Shown here in pieces: positions 8,664-16,857 of a DNA stretch of 64,000 nt. The notes under the pieces were generated by a model that was not told where the DNA came from, made no database searches, and was given only the letters and a program-made list of their open reading frames with translations. The translations under genes were made by a program, and so were the position numbers. The DNA is from an uncultured Eggerthellaceae bacterium (GTDB lineage Bacteria; Actinomycetota; Coriobacteriia; Coriobacteriales; Eggerthellaceae): NCBI GenBank assembly GCA_947650915.1, contig CANSWY010000006.1, forward strand, positions 28,324-92,323, read 5' to 3'. How positions within the stretch are numbered: the first letter of the stretch is position 1; every line of letters begins with the position of its first letter.

Positions 8664-8734
8664 GATCCACACCCTTCGTTCGTGGCAAGCACTTTCCGTG
8701 CGCTGTCAGGCGCGATTATACGGCAGCGAAAGGT

Positions 8735-8927
8735 CACAAAGGGACGTTCCAAATCGCACAGAGCAGAAGTGTGACACGGGGTGTGCAAAAGGGACGTTCC
8801 AAATCGCACAGAGCAGAAGTGTGACACGGGGTGTGCAAAAGGGACGTTCCAAATCGCACATAGGAAATGGCTGAACGCACTGATAGACCATTCCTATGTG
8901 CAATTTGGGACGTCCCTTTTGCACATC
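8735..8927. repeat. Family 1 repeat preceded by a 50-bp tandem array of left arms
   Basis: The full 98-bp copy is 8830-8927 (loop with CGCACTGATAG, close to group A). Before it, the left-arm core recurs at 8741 and 8791 with exact 50-bp spacing; the intervening AGAGCAGAAGTGTGACACGG is identical, so the array arose by recent tandem duplication. Confidence 0.9.
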
Positions 8928-8941
8928 CAGGCGAAGCCGTT

Positions 8942-9538
8942 TCAGAGCAGCATATTGATGCCTTCATCCAAAGACGCAGCGTCAATGACGCCCGAGGCAT
9001 ACGCCTTCAGGATGCCGTCAGCCGAGATGAAATACGTGCGCGGGATGGATGTGACGCCATACTGGACCTGCGCTTCGGCGGTTGCATCAAAGTAGATGGG
9101 GAACGTGTACGCGCTCTGTTCCACCAGCCGAAGCGCCCGTTCGCGCGTTTCGCCGTTGAAGTCCGGCACATTCAACATGACGAACTGCACCTGACTGCCG
9201 TATTCCTCGAAAGCCGTTTGGAATTCAGGCATCTCGCTCTTGCACGGCCCGCATGTGCTGGCCCAGAAATTGAGCACCACCGGCTTGCCGCGCAGGCTGC
9301 CCAGGCTCAGCTCCTCCCCGCCAGCGGAAATCATCGTGAAGTCGGGGGCTTCGGTCTGTTCGCCCTCTCCTTCCGCAGTGGATGCTGCATCTGGCATGAC
9401 TGTTGGCGCCAAGGCGTGGTAAGCAACGGCCGCTCCCGCGATGACTGCCACCAACACCACTGCCAGCACGATCAAACCTGTCTTCGATGCACGCTTCCCC
9501 GCGGCCCCTTCAGTCCCCTTCGCCATGTCCGTCATCAT
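8942..9538 (-). CDS. TlpA/ResA-like membrane-anchored thioredoxin
   Basis: An N-terminal transmembrane anchor (TGLIVLAVVLVAVIAGAAVA) is followed by a linker and a thioredoxin domain with the redox motif WASTCGPCKSEMP (CGPC) and a cis-Pro loop at SIPRTYF. It should act on the outer face of the membrane as a thiol-disulfide reductase. It lies 12 bp downstream of ccdA, whose product would supply its electrons. ATGs at 9538 and 9535 both lie very close to the GGAAAGG site, and a third in-frame ATG is at 9526, so the exact start is uncertain. Confidence 0.9.
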   Translation of the reverse strand: MMTDMAKGTEGAAGKRASKTGLIVLAVVLVAVIAGAAVAYHALAPTVMPDAASTAEGEGEQTEAPDFTMISAGGEELSLGSLRGKPVVLNFWASTCGPCKSEMPEFQTAFEEYGSQVQFVMLNVPDFNGETRERALRLVEQSAYTFPIYFDATAEAQVQYGVTSIPRTYFISADGILKAYASGVIDAASLDEGINMLL

Positions 9539-9550
9539 CCTTTCCCGCCG

Positions 9551-10214
9551 TCAGCTCAGCAGCGTGAGCAGATCTCCCAACAGTCCCGTGGCCATCAGAA
9601 CGCCGATGGCCACCAGAAGCCACCCGCACACCTTCGTCACGGTGTCATAGTGACGCTTGATGGCGTCGAACGCGCCTTTCAGCTTATCGATCAACAGCGC
9701 GCTGGCCACGAACGGGATGCCGAGGCCCACGGAATAACAGAGCAACATGAGGACGCCACTGAGCGCAGACCCTTGCTGTGACGCCAGCGCTAGCGCCGAA
9801 CCCAGGAACGCGCCCACGCAGGGCGTCCAGCCGATGGAGAACACGATGCCGAAGAGCACGGACGAGAAGAAGCCCAGATGGCGATCGCCCAACGGCGCAT
9901 CCATGCCGCGGAACAGAGCCAGCTTGATGTAGCCCAGGAAATACAGGCCGAAGAAGATCACGACCGCACCACAGATGATGTTCAGGATCGCGCGGTGCGC
10001 GACCAGGAGCGAACCCACTGTTCCTGCCAGCGCACCCATGGCCACGAAGACGATAGTGAAGCCCAGCACGAACCCCAGCGCGTTGCGCAGCACCACCGGC
10101 GCGCGCTGTTCGTCACCAGCTGCGAAATACGTCACATAGATGGGGATCATGGGCAGCAGACAGGGGGACGCGAACATGATGATGCCCTCCAAGAAAGAGA
10201 CCAGGAATTGCACG
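9551..10214 (-). CDS. ccdA: CcdA-type thiol-disulfide transporter
   Basis: The 221-residue protein has six hydrophobic segments and the two conserved Cys contexts of CcdA, FASPCLLPM at the first helix and IGWTPCVGA at the fourth. CcdA/DsbD-core proteins carry reducing equivalents from cytoplasmic thioredoxin to extracytoplasmic thioredoxin-like proteins. The start is GTG at 10214, given by an AAAGGAGG site 5-6 bp upstream; an in-frame ATG farther upstream would add unrelated residues. The downstream tlpA-like gene completes the pathway. A repeat array separates it from divergent sfsA. Confidence 0.92.
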
Positions 10215-10296
10215 CAACCCTCCTTTCTCCAGTAGACCCGCCCCATCATCCCACATGCCGCCAACGAGGTGCCCCATCAGCCACAAAGGAGTTGCC

Positions 10297-10482
10297 GATG
10301 TGCAGAAGGGACGTTCCAAATTGCACATAGGAATAGAGAATGAGCACTGAAAGGCATCTCCTATGTGCAATTTGGGACGTCCCTTCTGCACATCTATCAA
10401 CCTCGCGGGTGCAATTTGGGACGTCCCTTCTGCACATCTATCAACCTCGCGGGTGCAATTTGGGACGTTCCTTCTGCACATC
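10297..10482. repeat. Family 1 repeat (98 bp) plus two 44-bp right-arm units
   Basis: The full copy is 10297-10394 (loop GCACTGAAAG, group A forward). Two 44-bp units follow at 10395-10438 and 10439-10482. Each is a short spacer with CAACCTCGCGGG followed by a right-arm palindrome. Divergent ccdA and sfsA flank the array. Confidence 0.93.
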
Positions 10483-10538
10483 TGCCCTCCACACGGCCCT
10501 GCTACGCTTGCACGCATCCGCGCCCCGAAGGAACGCCC

Positions 10539-11300
10539 ATGAAAGACAGCTCGACCCACCACCCTGCACCCTTCACCTTCCCCGAACTCTTGCGCGAAGG
10601 CATCATCTTGGCGCGGCCCAACCGGTTCATCATGGACGTGCTGCTGGAAGGCGAGACCGTGCGCTGCCATTGCCCCGTGGTGAGCCGCATTGGCAGCCTT
10701 GACCTGACGGGGCGTCCGTGCCTGGTTTCCGAAAGCAGCAACAAGGGGCGCAAGACGCCTTTCACGGTGGAAGCGTTCTCACTGGATCAGCCGGATGCGC
10801 CGCGCAAGCAGTGGATCGGCATCAATCAGACCGCTTCGAACCGCTGCGTTCAGCATTTCCTGGAGCAAGGAGCTTTCCCAGCGCTCAGCGGACCTGTGGA
10901 GCAGGTGCGCCGCGAAGTGCAGCTGGGCAGTTCGCGGTTGGATTTCCTCATCAACGAAGACCTGTATCTGGAAGTGAAGACGCCGCTCGTGCAGATCCAG
11001 ACGGACATTCCGTCCTACGTGCCACGCCTGCCCGAAAAGCCGTTCAACTCCACAGAACGCGCCATGCGCCACTTGCGCGAACTGGCAGCATCATTGGCCG
11101 ACCACGACCGCGCCGTCATCCTCTACTGCCTGTACTACGAAAACAGCGGCTTCCGCTATTACCACGGCACCACCTACGACGAAGTGATGCGCACCGTCCA
11201 AACCTGCCACGATGCCGGCGTCGAACTCTGGCAAGCGGATTTCAACGTGACCCCCGAACACATCACCCTCAAACGCTATCACCCCCTAGAAGAGTGGTGA
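10539..11300 (+). CDS. sfsA: SfsA family DNA-binding/nuclease-fold protein
   Basis: The 253-residue protein follows SfsA over its length: RPNRFIMDVLLEGETVRCHCP at the N-terminus, the LVSESSNKGRKTPF region, SRLDFLI...YLEVKTPL (a PD-(D/E)xK-like active site) and a C-terminal VELWQADFNVTPEHI. Escherichia coli SfsA was named for stimulating maltose genes; its biochemical role remains unclear. The ATG at 10539 has a GAAGGA site 7 bp upstream. The frame runs back into the repeats, so upstream starts are artefacts. Confidence 0.88.
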   Translation: MKDSSTHHPAPFTFPELLREGIILARPNRFIMDVLLEGETVRCHCPVVSRIGSLDLTGRPCLVSESSNKGRKTPFTVEAFSLDQPDAPRKQWIGINQTASNRCVQHFLEQGAFPALSGPVEQVRREVQLGSSRLDFLINEDLYLEVKTPLVQIQTDIPSYVPRLPEKPFNSTERAMRHLRELAASLADHDRAVILYCLYYENSGFRYYHGTTYDEVMRTVQTCHDAGVELWQADFNVTPEHITLKRYHPLEEW

Positions 11301-11344
11301 CCAACGTGCGCATCGATTGATCATTGACGAATCAGGAGAGAGCC

Positions 11345-12127
11345 ATGCAGCTTCCCGAACCACACAAAGCCAAATGGAGCCGCTCGGAAAAGCTGGCTTT
11401 GGCCTCTGTAGCGATCGCACTCATCTCGCTATTGGCGACCCTTTTCATGACATGGTTCGCCGCCCAGATCTCAATCGATGTGACAAAACGGCTGAACTCC
11501 CATCCTGAAATACGGATTCAAAAAGACAATATCACCTTCCACTGGGACAGCAATGGCATGCCACAGCGATACAATAGTGACCGCTCGATCGTAAGCGACG
11601 AATCCGAAAACTGGATCACCATTCCTTCCCTTTATCTGAACAATGTAGGAAATGATGTAGCCCTGGACGTCGAAATCGACTGGATGCTCATCGAAAACCT
11701 GGAACGTTTCAGTCAACTGAGCAATATGAAGACAGAGGTGCTGCAACGCCATGCAGACGGCTCCATAGAGATCGCGCTCCAACTTGGCAGCAATGAAGAG
11801 CATCGCATCTCAGAGCAGCCCAAAAGCAGAACGAGCTATTTGAGGGCCAATTCAGAAAGTCCGTCGTCCTTCCCATTGACCCTCCTGAAGTCGATAGCGT
11901 TTTATTGCTATAGGTCTTTCCCCCAAGACAGTTCATCCATCGACTACTCAAGGACCTTTCGCGAAACGACCATGCCCGTCTTGCACCTAAAAGTGTCTTA
12001 CGAGAACGCGCTCGGCGAGTTGACAGAAGAAGCTTTGGCCATCGAATTCCGCATCATCCACTTCGAGAGGAATCCAGACAGGTCAGGGTGCTGTAGTTTT
12101 GAGATATCAGCTTTCAGGGCTCAATGA
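11345..12127 (+). CDS. Single-pass membrane protein, unknown
   Basis: The 260-residue protein has one N-terminal hydrophobic helix (LALASVAIALISLLATLFMTWF) and a polar, mostly extracytoplasmic or cytoplasmic remainder without a recognised domain. Strand-rich segments such as WITIPSLYLNNVGNDVALDV resemble the beta-sandwich tails of membrane-anchored accessory proteins. The start at 11345 has an AGGAGAG site; a TTG at 11324 is in frame but lacks one. GC is visibly lower than in neighbours (many AAA, AAT and ATA codons), suggesting acquisition. Not recognised. Confidence 0.7.
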   Translation: MQLPEPHKAKWSRSEKLALASVAIALISLLATLFMTWFAAQISIDVTKRLNSHPEIRIQKDNITFHWDSNGMPQRYNSDRSIVSDESENWITIPSLYLNNVGNDVALDVEIDWMLIENLERFSQLSNMKTEVLQRHADGSIEIALQLGSNEEHRISEQPKSRTSYLRANSESPSSFPLTLLKSIAFYCYRSFPQDSSSIDYSRTFRETTMPVLHLKVSYENALGELTEEALAIEFRIIHFERNPDRSGCCSFEISAFRAQ

Positions 12128-12154
12128 GCACGGGCCCATGAACAGAGGACGCGG

Positions 12155-12186
12155 CCCCTGCTCATACGGAACGGCATGAGCAGGGC
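12155..12186. terminator. Hairpin between convergent genes
   Basis: Perfect 10-bp stem CCCTGCTCAT / ATGAGCAGGG with a 10-nt loop. It directly abuts the stop of the minus-strand SulP gene and lies 28 bp past the plus-strand stop. It lacks a clear U-tract, so termination is inferred from position. Confidence 0.5.
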
Positions 12187-13871
12187 TACGCCCCCTGTTC
12201 GTGGGCCAGGAGGGTCCGGGCGTGGGCGATGGCTTCGTCTATGTGGCCCTGGAAGTTCTCCTCCCCCACTAGGTCGACGAAGCCGGCGTGACGCATGGTC
12301 TTCATCGGCTGCTCGTTCACGTGCGAGAAGATCAGCTTCACGCCGTGCGCGTTGCAGTATTCATACAGGTTTTCCAGCGCGTTCATGCCGGACGCGTCCA
12401 GCGACGGCACGCCGCGCATGCGAATGATCAGGTACTTGGTGAACGTCTTCACGGAAATGTCCGCGATGCGTTCGGTCATGCCGAAGAACATCGGCCCGTT
12501 GATCTCATACACGCGCACGCTCTTCGGCAGCTCGCGCAGGTGCGTCACCTCGGAATTCTCGTCACAGTAATACTTCCAGCCCTTGACTTCCGTTTCGTTG
12601 CTCATGTCCTTCAGGAACAGCACCACGCTGATGGTCATGCCCACAGCGATGGCCACCACCAGGTCGAACACGATGGTCAGCACGAACGTGAGCACCAGCA
12701 CGGTGACCGCGCTCTTCGACGCCGTCTTGCACAGGTGCACGAAATTCCGCCAGCCGCACATGCCATATGCCACGGAGAAGAGGATGGCCGCGATGGTGGG
12801 CATGGGGATCAGCGCGGCGAAAGGCATCAGGAACACCAGCACCGCCACCAGGACCAGCGCGTGCACCATGCCCGCGATGGGCGTGCGACCGCCGGCTTTC
12901 ACGTTCGCTGCCGTGCGCGCGATGGCGCCCGTTGCCGGGATGCCCCCGAACAGCACCGACGCGATGTTGCCCACGCCCTGCGCCACCAGTTCTGTGTTGG
13001 CGCGATGATGCGCGCTGATCATGGAATCGGCCACCACGCAGGACAGCAGCGATTCGATAGCCGCCAAAATGGCGATGGTGGCACCGTTCGCCAGCTGGCT
13101 GCGGAACAGCTCGAAGTCAAGCTGCGGCAGACGGAACTCCGGCAGCGCGCCGCTAATGACATACAAATCCCCGATGGTGTTCACGTTGAGATCAAGGCCG
13201 CTCACCAGCGCGATGCCCGCGAACAGCGCCACGAGCGAACCGGGGATGAGCTGCCCCACCCGCGGCACGCGCCGCCAGGCGAACAGGATGACCAGGCACA
13301 CCATGCCCACGATGCATGCCTGCACGTTGATGGTCGCGGCGTTCTCCATCACCGCAGCCACTTTGTCCGCGGTATGGATGGGCGCCGTTCCGTCCGGATA
13401 TGTCAAGCCAAGGAAATCCTTCAACTGCCCGATGGCCAGCGTGACCGCGATGCCTGCCGTGAACCCGGTGGTGATGGTGAACGGCACGAAGCGAATGACG
13501 GCACCCAGCTTGAACAGCCCCATCAGGATGAGCAGCACGCCCGCGATGATGGTGGCCGCCACCAGCCCCTCTATGCCGCTGGTGGCCACGATGCCTGCCA
13601 CGATGGTGGCGAACGCTGCCGTAGGCCCTGAGATCTGCACGCGGCTGCCGCCCAAAAACGCGATCAGGAACCCCGCGATGATGGCCGTGTACAGGCCTTG
13701 CTCCGGCGTGACGCCGGACGCGATGCCCAGCGCCACAGAAAGCGGGAACGCCACCACCGCCACCACGATGCCAGCCACGATATCCTTTGGGATCTGTCTG
13801 CGCAGCTCCTCTGGACTGGAGTGCTTGATGATGCTGAACAGGATGGGTTTTATCTTGTCACGTTGAGTCAT
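12186..13871 (-). CDS. SulP (SLC26A) anion transporter with STAS domain
   Basis: The 561-residue protein has about 10-12 membrane segments with SulP features (PKDIVAGIVVAVVAFPLSVA near residue 20, GLYTAIIAGF, GSRVQISGPTAAF, an NTELVAQGVGN segment near residue 280). It ends in a cytoplasmic STAS domain (about residues 430-550) with YLIIRMRGVPSLDASGMNAL. SulP proteins move sulfate, bicarbonate or other anions. The start at 13871 removes 71 unrelated residues that remain open upstream. Pairing with the carbonic anhydrase 10 kb away is only suggestive of bicarbonate use. Confidence 0.92.
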   Translation of the reverse strand: MTQRDKIKPILFSIIKHSSPEELRRQIPKDIVAGIVVAVVAFPLSVALGIASGVTPEQGLYTAIIAGFLIAFLGGSRVQISGPTAAFATIVAGIVATSGIEGLVAATIIAGVLLILMGLFKLGAVIRFVPFTITTGFTAGIAVTLAIGQLKDFLGLTYPDGTAPIHTADKVAAVMENAATINVQACIVGMVCLVILFAWRRVPRVGQLIPGSLVALFAGIALVSGLDLNVNTIGDLYVISGALPEFRLPQLDFELFRSQLANGATIAILAAIESLLSCVVADSMISAHHRANTELVAQGVGNIASVLFGGIPATGAIARTAANVKAGGRTPIAGMVHALVLVAVLVFLMPFAALIPMPTIAAILFSVAYGMCGWRNFVHLCKTASKSAVTVLVLTFVLTIVFDLVVAIAVGMTISVVLFLKDMSNETEVKGWKYYCDENSEVTHLRELPKSVRVYEINGPMFFGMTERIADISVKTFTKYLIIRMRGVPSLDASGMNALENLYEYCNAHGVKLIFSHVNEQPMKTMRHAGFVDLVGEENFQGHIDEAIAHARTLLAHEQGA

Positions 13872-13951
13872 GCTTCGCTTTTCTTCGAACGGGGGCACTG
13901 CATTGTATCGCGCGTTCCCGCCCCCGCACGCTCCATCCCCGCGAACGGGGG

Positions 13952-14515
13952 TCAGTCCTCCATCTGCTGCTCCAGCTCCTTGCGGCGGGCGATAGCGCCG
14001 TGCAGGCTGAGCGCCATGAAGATGAACGCCAACACGAAGGCCATTCCGAAGAAGACCACTCCCATGGCAACATCTCCCAGCCATGCAACGTTCTCAACCC
14101 CTACAATCTGCACCTCCGCCAGAATGCGCATGACGCAGGCCAGCACGCCCACCGTAACCCCACAGAGGAACGCCACCACGGAAACGAAGTCCCACGGGAT
14201 GCGGTCCACTTCCGCATAGCGCGTGCGCGCGGACACCACGCCAGAACGTATCTGGATGAGACCGCCCGCCATGCCAGCTGCGAAGATGGTCGCCAACAGC
14301 GGCCATTGCACCGCCACCACACTCTCCCCCAACGGCGTGAGCAGCGGGCTATCGGTGGTGTACGCCACCTGATTCAATGACACGGCATACCAGAGCGTCA
14401 GCAGCGAGCCCGCCAGCAGGATGTACGCGCTGGCCTTCACCGCCTTGCCCTCTTCGGCCTCCAAACGTTCGTCTTTCGGCCCCATGAACTCGTTCCATTT
14501 CCTGATCAGATGCAT
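13952..14515 (-). CDS. Four-helix membrane protein partner of an XRE regulator
   Basis: The 187-residue protein has about four transmembrane segments (AYILLAGSLLTLWYAVSL, QWPLLATIFAAGMAGGLI, FVSVVAFLCGVTVGVLACVM, a final one near residue 155) with a charged linker and an EEQ/KE-rich end. Its start overlaps the stop of the upstream XRE gene by 10 bp, so translation is probably coupled. Such pairs occur widely in Firmicutes and Actinobacteria (DUF3796/DUF6773-like), where the HTH gene controls the pair; function unknown. Confidence 0.75.
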   Translation of the reverse strand: MHLIRKWNEFMGPKDERLEAEEGKAVKASAYILLAGSLLTLWYAVSLNQVAYTTDSPLLTPLGESVVAVQWPLLATIFAAGMAGGLIQIRSGVVSARTRYAEVDRIPWDFVSVVAFLCGVTVGVLACVMRILAEVQIVGVENVAWLGDVAMGVVFFGMAFVLAFIFMALSLHGAIARRKELEQQMED

Positions 14516-14721
14516 GGCTCGTCCCCTTCCCAGAACAGACCGTCCAACGTGGCGCCCAGCGCTTTGCAGATGGCAGTGCACAGCTTGAGGCTGGGGTTGT
14601 ACCGCCCGGCTTCGATGAGACCGATGGTCTGCCGTGTGGCCCCCACAGCATCGGCCAACTCCTGCTGTGAAAGACCGGCGGCCGTGCGAGCCACCTTCAT
14701 ACGTTCGTTCTTTTCTGCCAC
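14506..14721 (-). CDS. Small XRE-family HTH regulator
   Basis: The 71-residue protein is almost entirely one Cro/CI HTH: MKVARTAAGLSQQELADAVG, then TRQTIGLIEAGRYNPS and LKLCTAICKALGATLDGLFW. It belongs to the YozG/short XRE group that usually precedes a membrane protein gene, as here. The GTG start at 14721 has an AGGAAG site 8 bp upstream. A consensus sigma-70 promoter lies directly upstream, and AT-rich dyads around it could be the binding site for autoregulation. Confidence 0.85.
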   Translation of the reverse strand: MAEKNERMKVARTAAGLSQQELADAVGATRQTIGLIEAGRYNPSLKLCTAICKALGATLDGLFWEGDEPCI

Positions 14722-14760
14722 TGCTCTACTTCCTATATGCAATATATATCTGTCATGCAA

Positions 14761-14788
14761 ATTATATATTACATTGTGCACGTGTCAA
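14761..14788 (-). promoter_or_regulatory. Consensus sigma-70 promoter for the XRE-membrane pair
   Basis: Minus strand: TTGACA (14783-14788), 16-bp spacer, TATAAT (14761-14766). Both hexamers are perfect. The AT-rich segment downstream (14740-14760) contains TATATATTGCATATA, a plausible operator. Confidence 0.85.
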
Positions 14789-14799
14789 CCGCGAAGGAT

Positions 14800-14897
14800 G
14801 ATGTGCGAAAGGGACGTTCCAAATTGCACATAGGAAGAGAGATTGGGCACTGAAAGACTGTTCCTATGTGCAATTTGGGACGTCCCTTTCGCACATC
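14800..14897. repeat. 98-bp palindromic repeat, family 1
   Basis: Arms use GCGAAAGGG / CCCTTTCGC in place of CAAAAGGG; left arm GTTCC. Loop GCACTGAAAG (group A forward). It lies only 12 bp upstream of the -35 element at 14783-14788. Confidence 0.95.
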
Positions 14898-15103
14898 TCT
14901 GGGGAGCTGGAAGAGCTGGTGGGCGGCCTGAAGACCTCCGTCGGATTCGCCAGGCGGACCCGTTGCGCCGCTGCCCCCACCCTTCCGCACCCATGACGCC
15001 CTTGCAACAGTTGCGTTGCTTCTTCGAAGACCCGCGGGTCCCGCTGTGCCCATGCCATAAGATGCGGGCATCTGGATGGTCGGGGACAAGGAAGGAGCCG
15101 CCG

Positions 15104-15304
15104 GTGTGCTATCCATGCGCATATTGCAACCGATGCGGAAAAGTGAGCCGCATGCGCGCCAACGAGACGCATTGTCCGCGCTGCAATGAGCCTTGGACCA
15201 GTGAGGACTCCGAATGCAAAGCCTGCGGCTACCAGCGCCCCGGACTTCCAACAGCCTGCGCACCGCCCAGAGAGGTCAATGTGCCGAAAGCCCCTCGCCA
15301 CTGA
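15104..15304 (+). CDS. Small Zn-ribbon protein, unknown
   Basis: The 66-residue product has three closely spaced cysteine pairs, CAYCNRCGK, CPRCNEPW and CKACGYQRPG, as in tandem zinc ribbons or rubredoxin-like knuckles, followed by a Pro-rich tail. The GTG start at 15104 has a strong GGAAGGAG site 6 bp upstream. Small proteins beginning MCYPC-like occur in Eggerthellaceae with no assigned function. The surrounding 200 bp on each side hold nothing else convincing. Confidence 0.6.
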   Translation: MCYPCAYCNRCGKVSRMRANETHCPRCNEPWTSEDSECKACGYQRPGLPTACAPPREVNVPKAPRH

Positions 15305-15462
15305 CGTCCTGCTCATACCCGCGTATGCGGCAGGGACCGTGACATTTCCTGGTTTTCCGGCAGCGCACGCGATCCTTGCAGCTCTCGCACGATCCTCACA
15401 AAACGCGCATAGCATGGTTCGGGCAATGAGCGCCCAACGTATGCAGGAATGCTCTCAATGCT

Positions 15463-15604
15463 GATGTGCAAAAGGGACGTTCCAAATTGCACATAGGATG
15501 AGTCTCTCAGTGCCCATTCTCTTTTCCTATGTGCAATTTGGAACGTCCCTTTTGCACATCAGGCAACCTCACGGGTGCAATTTGGGACGTCCTTTTTGCA
15601 CATC
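15463..15604. repeat. Family 1 repeat (98 bp) plus one 44-bp right-arm unit
   Basis: Full copy 15463-15560: both arms carry the T variant (GTTCC left, GGAAC right), so the pairing is perfect. The loop TCTCTCAGTGCCC is identical to that of 19590-19687. A 44-bp unit follows at 15561-15604. Confidence 0.93.
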
Positions 15605-15637
15605 CGGATGTCCCCTTTCGCACCGGGGGTGCCGTTC

Positions 15638-16777
15638 TCAGGTTGATTGCTGCACGAACAGTTCCCTGCGCGCGTCATGCCCCAGCGCCTCGAGCATCTG
15701 GTTGCCGCGCGCGACGATCGCCGCATTCATGTGGGCGAGCAGCTCTTGAAGCTCAGGCGGATCCTTCGGCAACAGGTGGCCGAAACCATGGCCTGCAAAG
15801 AACGACCGCACCACGTAGGCACCCTGTCCGCCGGAAGCGCCCGCAGGATCCGTTTCCACGTAAGCGCTCAGATAGTTCTCCTCCACGAACGCGTTCCATC
15901 CCTGGACGCCGCGCCCGAAAGAGTCAAGCCACCCGCGGCACTCGGCCAGAACACCCGCATTGAACCCGACATCCGGCACGTCCGATTCCACCTTCACGCC
16001 TTGGCGGTTGAGATACCAGTCGCGCACGTATTCCAGCGTGGCATCCCAGTAGTCATCCGTGGCTTTGTACCGGCCGCTGTTGAACGGCCCGTCACAGGGG
16101 ATGAAGTTGCCGATGGTGTGGGTCAGATAGGCCAGCATCTTCAGCTGCTGATCGATCCGATCAAGCGCGAACATGCCCGTGATGGCGTATTCAGGACGCA
16201 GGTGGCCCGCCTCGTCCGTCATCGCCGCAAGGATGCCGGCTTTCGAACGCGCCCGCCATTTCGCCCGGCCCATCACGTGGAGCGCCTGCTTGTAGGTGGT
16301 CCAAAAGCTGTTCATCGTGTCACCGGAGTCTGCGGGAACCTCCGGCCAGAGCGCAGCGTACAGCGCATTGATGGCAGCCGGGACCATCTTCGCGGACTTC
16401 GAACCATCGCACTCGATCTGATACGTGAGGCGGGCGGCCCTCCGCGTGTAGCCGAGCCGTTTGCGCATCTCATCATCAAGGGGCAAGACGAACTCCGGCT
16501 GCTGAGCGTAAGCGATCCAGCGTTCGAGCGGGTCGCTGAACTCGTTGAAGGAGCAACCCTCCACCACCTGCTGCCGCTCCGTGTCCGTCAGGCCATCCCA
16601 ACAGGAGGCGCCTTCAATGCGCTCATAGCGCTCATTGAGCTCCATGCCCTGCGTGCCCCGCTGGAACGCCGTCTTCAGGTCCACGAACCGCGCCTCCACA
16701 TCCGCCAGCGTGATGTCGCCCGCCTGCAACGCGTCGTGGACTTCATTGAAACCCGTGCTTTGGATGGCCTTCGTCAT
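15638..16777 (-). CDS. Unrecognised cytosolic protein of the WYL cassette (379 aa)
   Basis: No signal peptide, membrane helix or known motif is visible. The protein is soluble, acidic and helix-rich, with many aromatic residues (ERWIAYAQQPEF, TDDYWDATLEYVRDWYL, GWNAFVEENYLSAYVE). The start at 16777 has a GGGAG site; the frame is open 28 codons further without a better start. It follows the 458-aa gene after 80 bp and lies two genes after a WYL-domain regulator on the same strand. The order and shared strand suggest one cassette. Function not recognised. Confidence 0.75.
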   Translation of the reverse strand: MTKAIQSTGFNEVHDALQAGDITLADVEARFVDLKTAFQRGTQGMELNERYERIEGASCWDGLTDTERQQVVEGCSFNEFSDPLERWIAYAQQPEFVLPLDDEMRKRLGYTRRAARLTYQIECDGSKSAKMVPAAINALYAALWPEVPADSGDTMNSFWTTYKQALHVMGRAKWRARSKAGILAAMTDEAGHLRPEYAITGMFALDRIDQQLKMLAYLTHTIGNFIPCDGPFNSGRYKATDDYWDATLEYVRDWYLNRQGVKVESDVPDVGFNAGVLAECRGWLDSFGRGVQGWNAFVEENYLSAYVETDPAGASGGQGAYVVRSFFAGHGFGHLLPKDPPELQELLAHMNAAIVARGNQMLEALGHDARRELFVQQST

Positions 16778-16857
16778 AACGTCTCCCTTTCTCTTTCCAC
16801 GAACCTGATTCCGTGAGAGGGACGGCGCGGGTCCTGCCCCGCCCCCTGTTCGCGCGC

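Noticed and set aside
10297..10482. Palindromes as integron attC sites
   Set aside because: No integrase gene and no cassette structure; units stand in both convergent and divergent gaps, and arms lack attC core sites.
14864..15415. Minus-strand open frame of 183 codons
   Set aside because: It is a shadow of the Zn-ribbon gene and a repeat, with no ribosome binding site or recognisable product.
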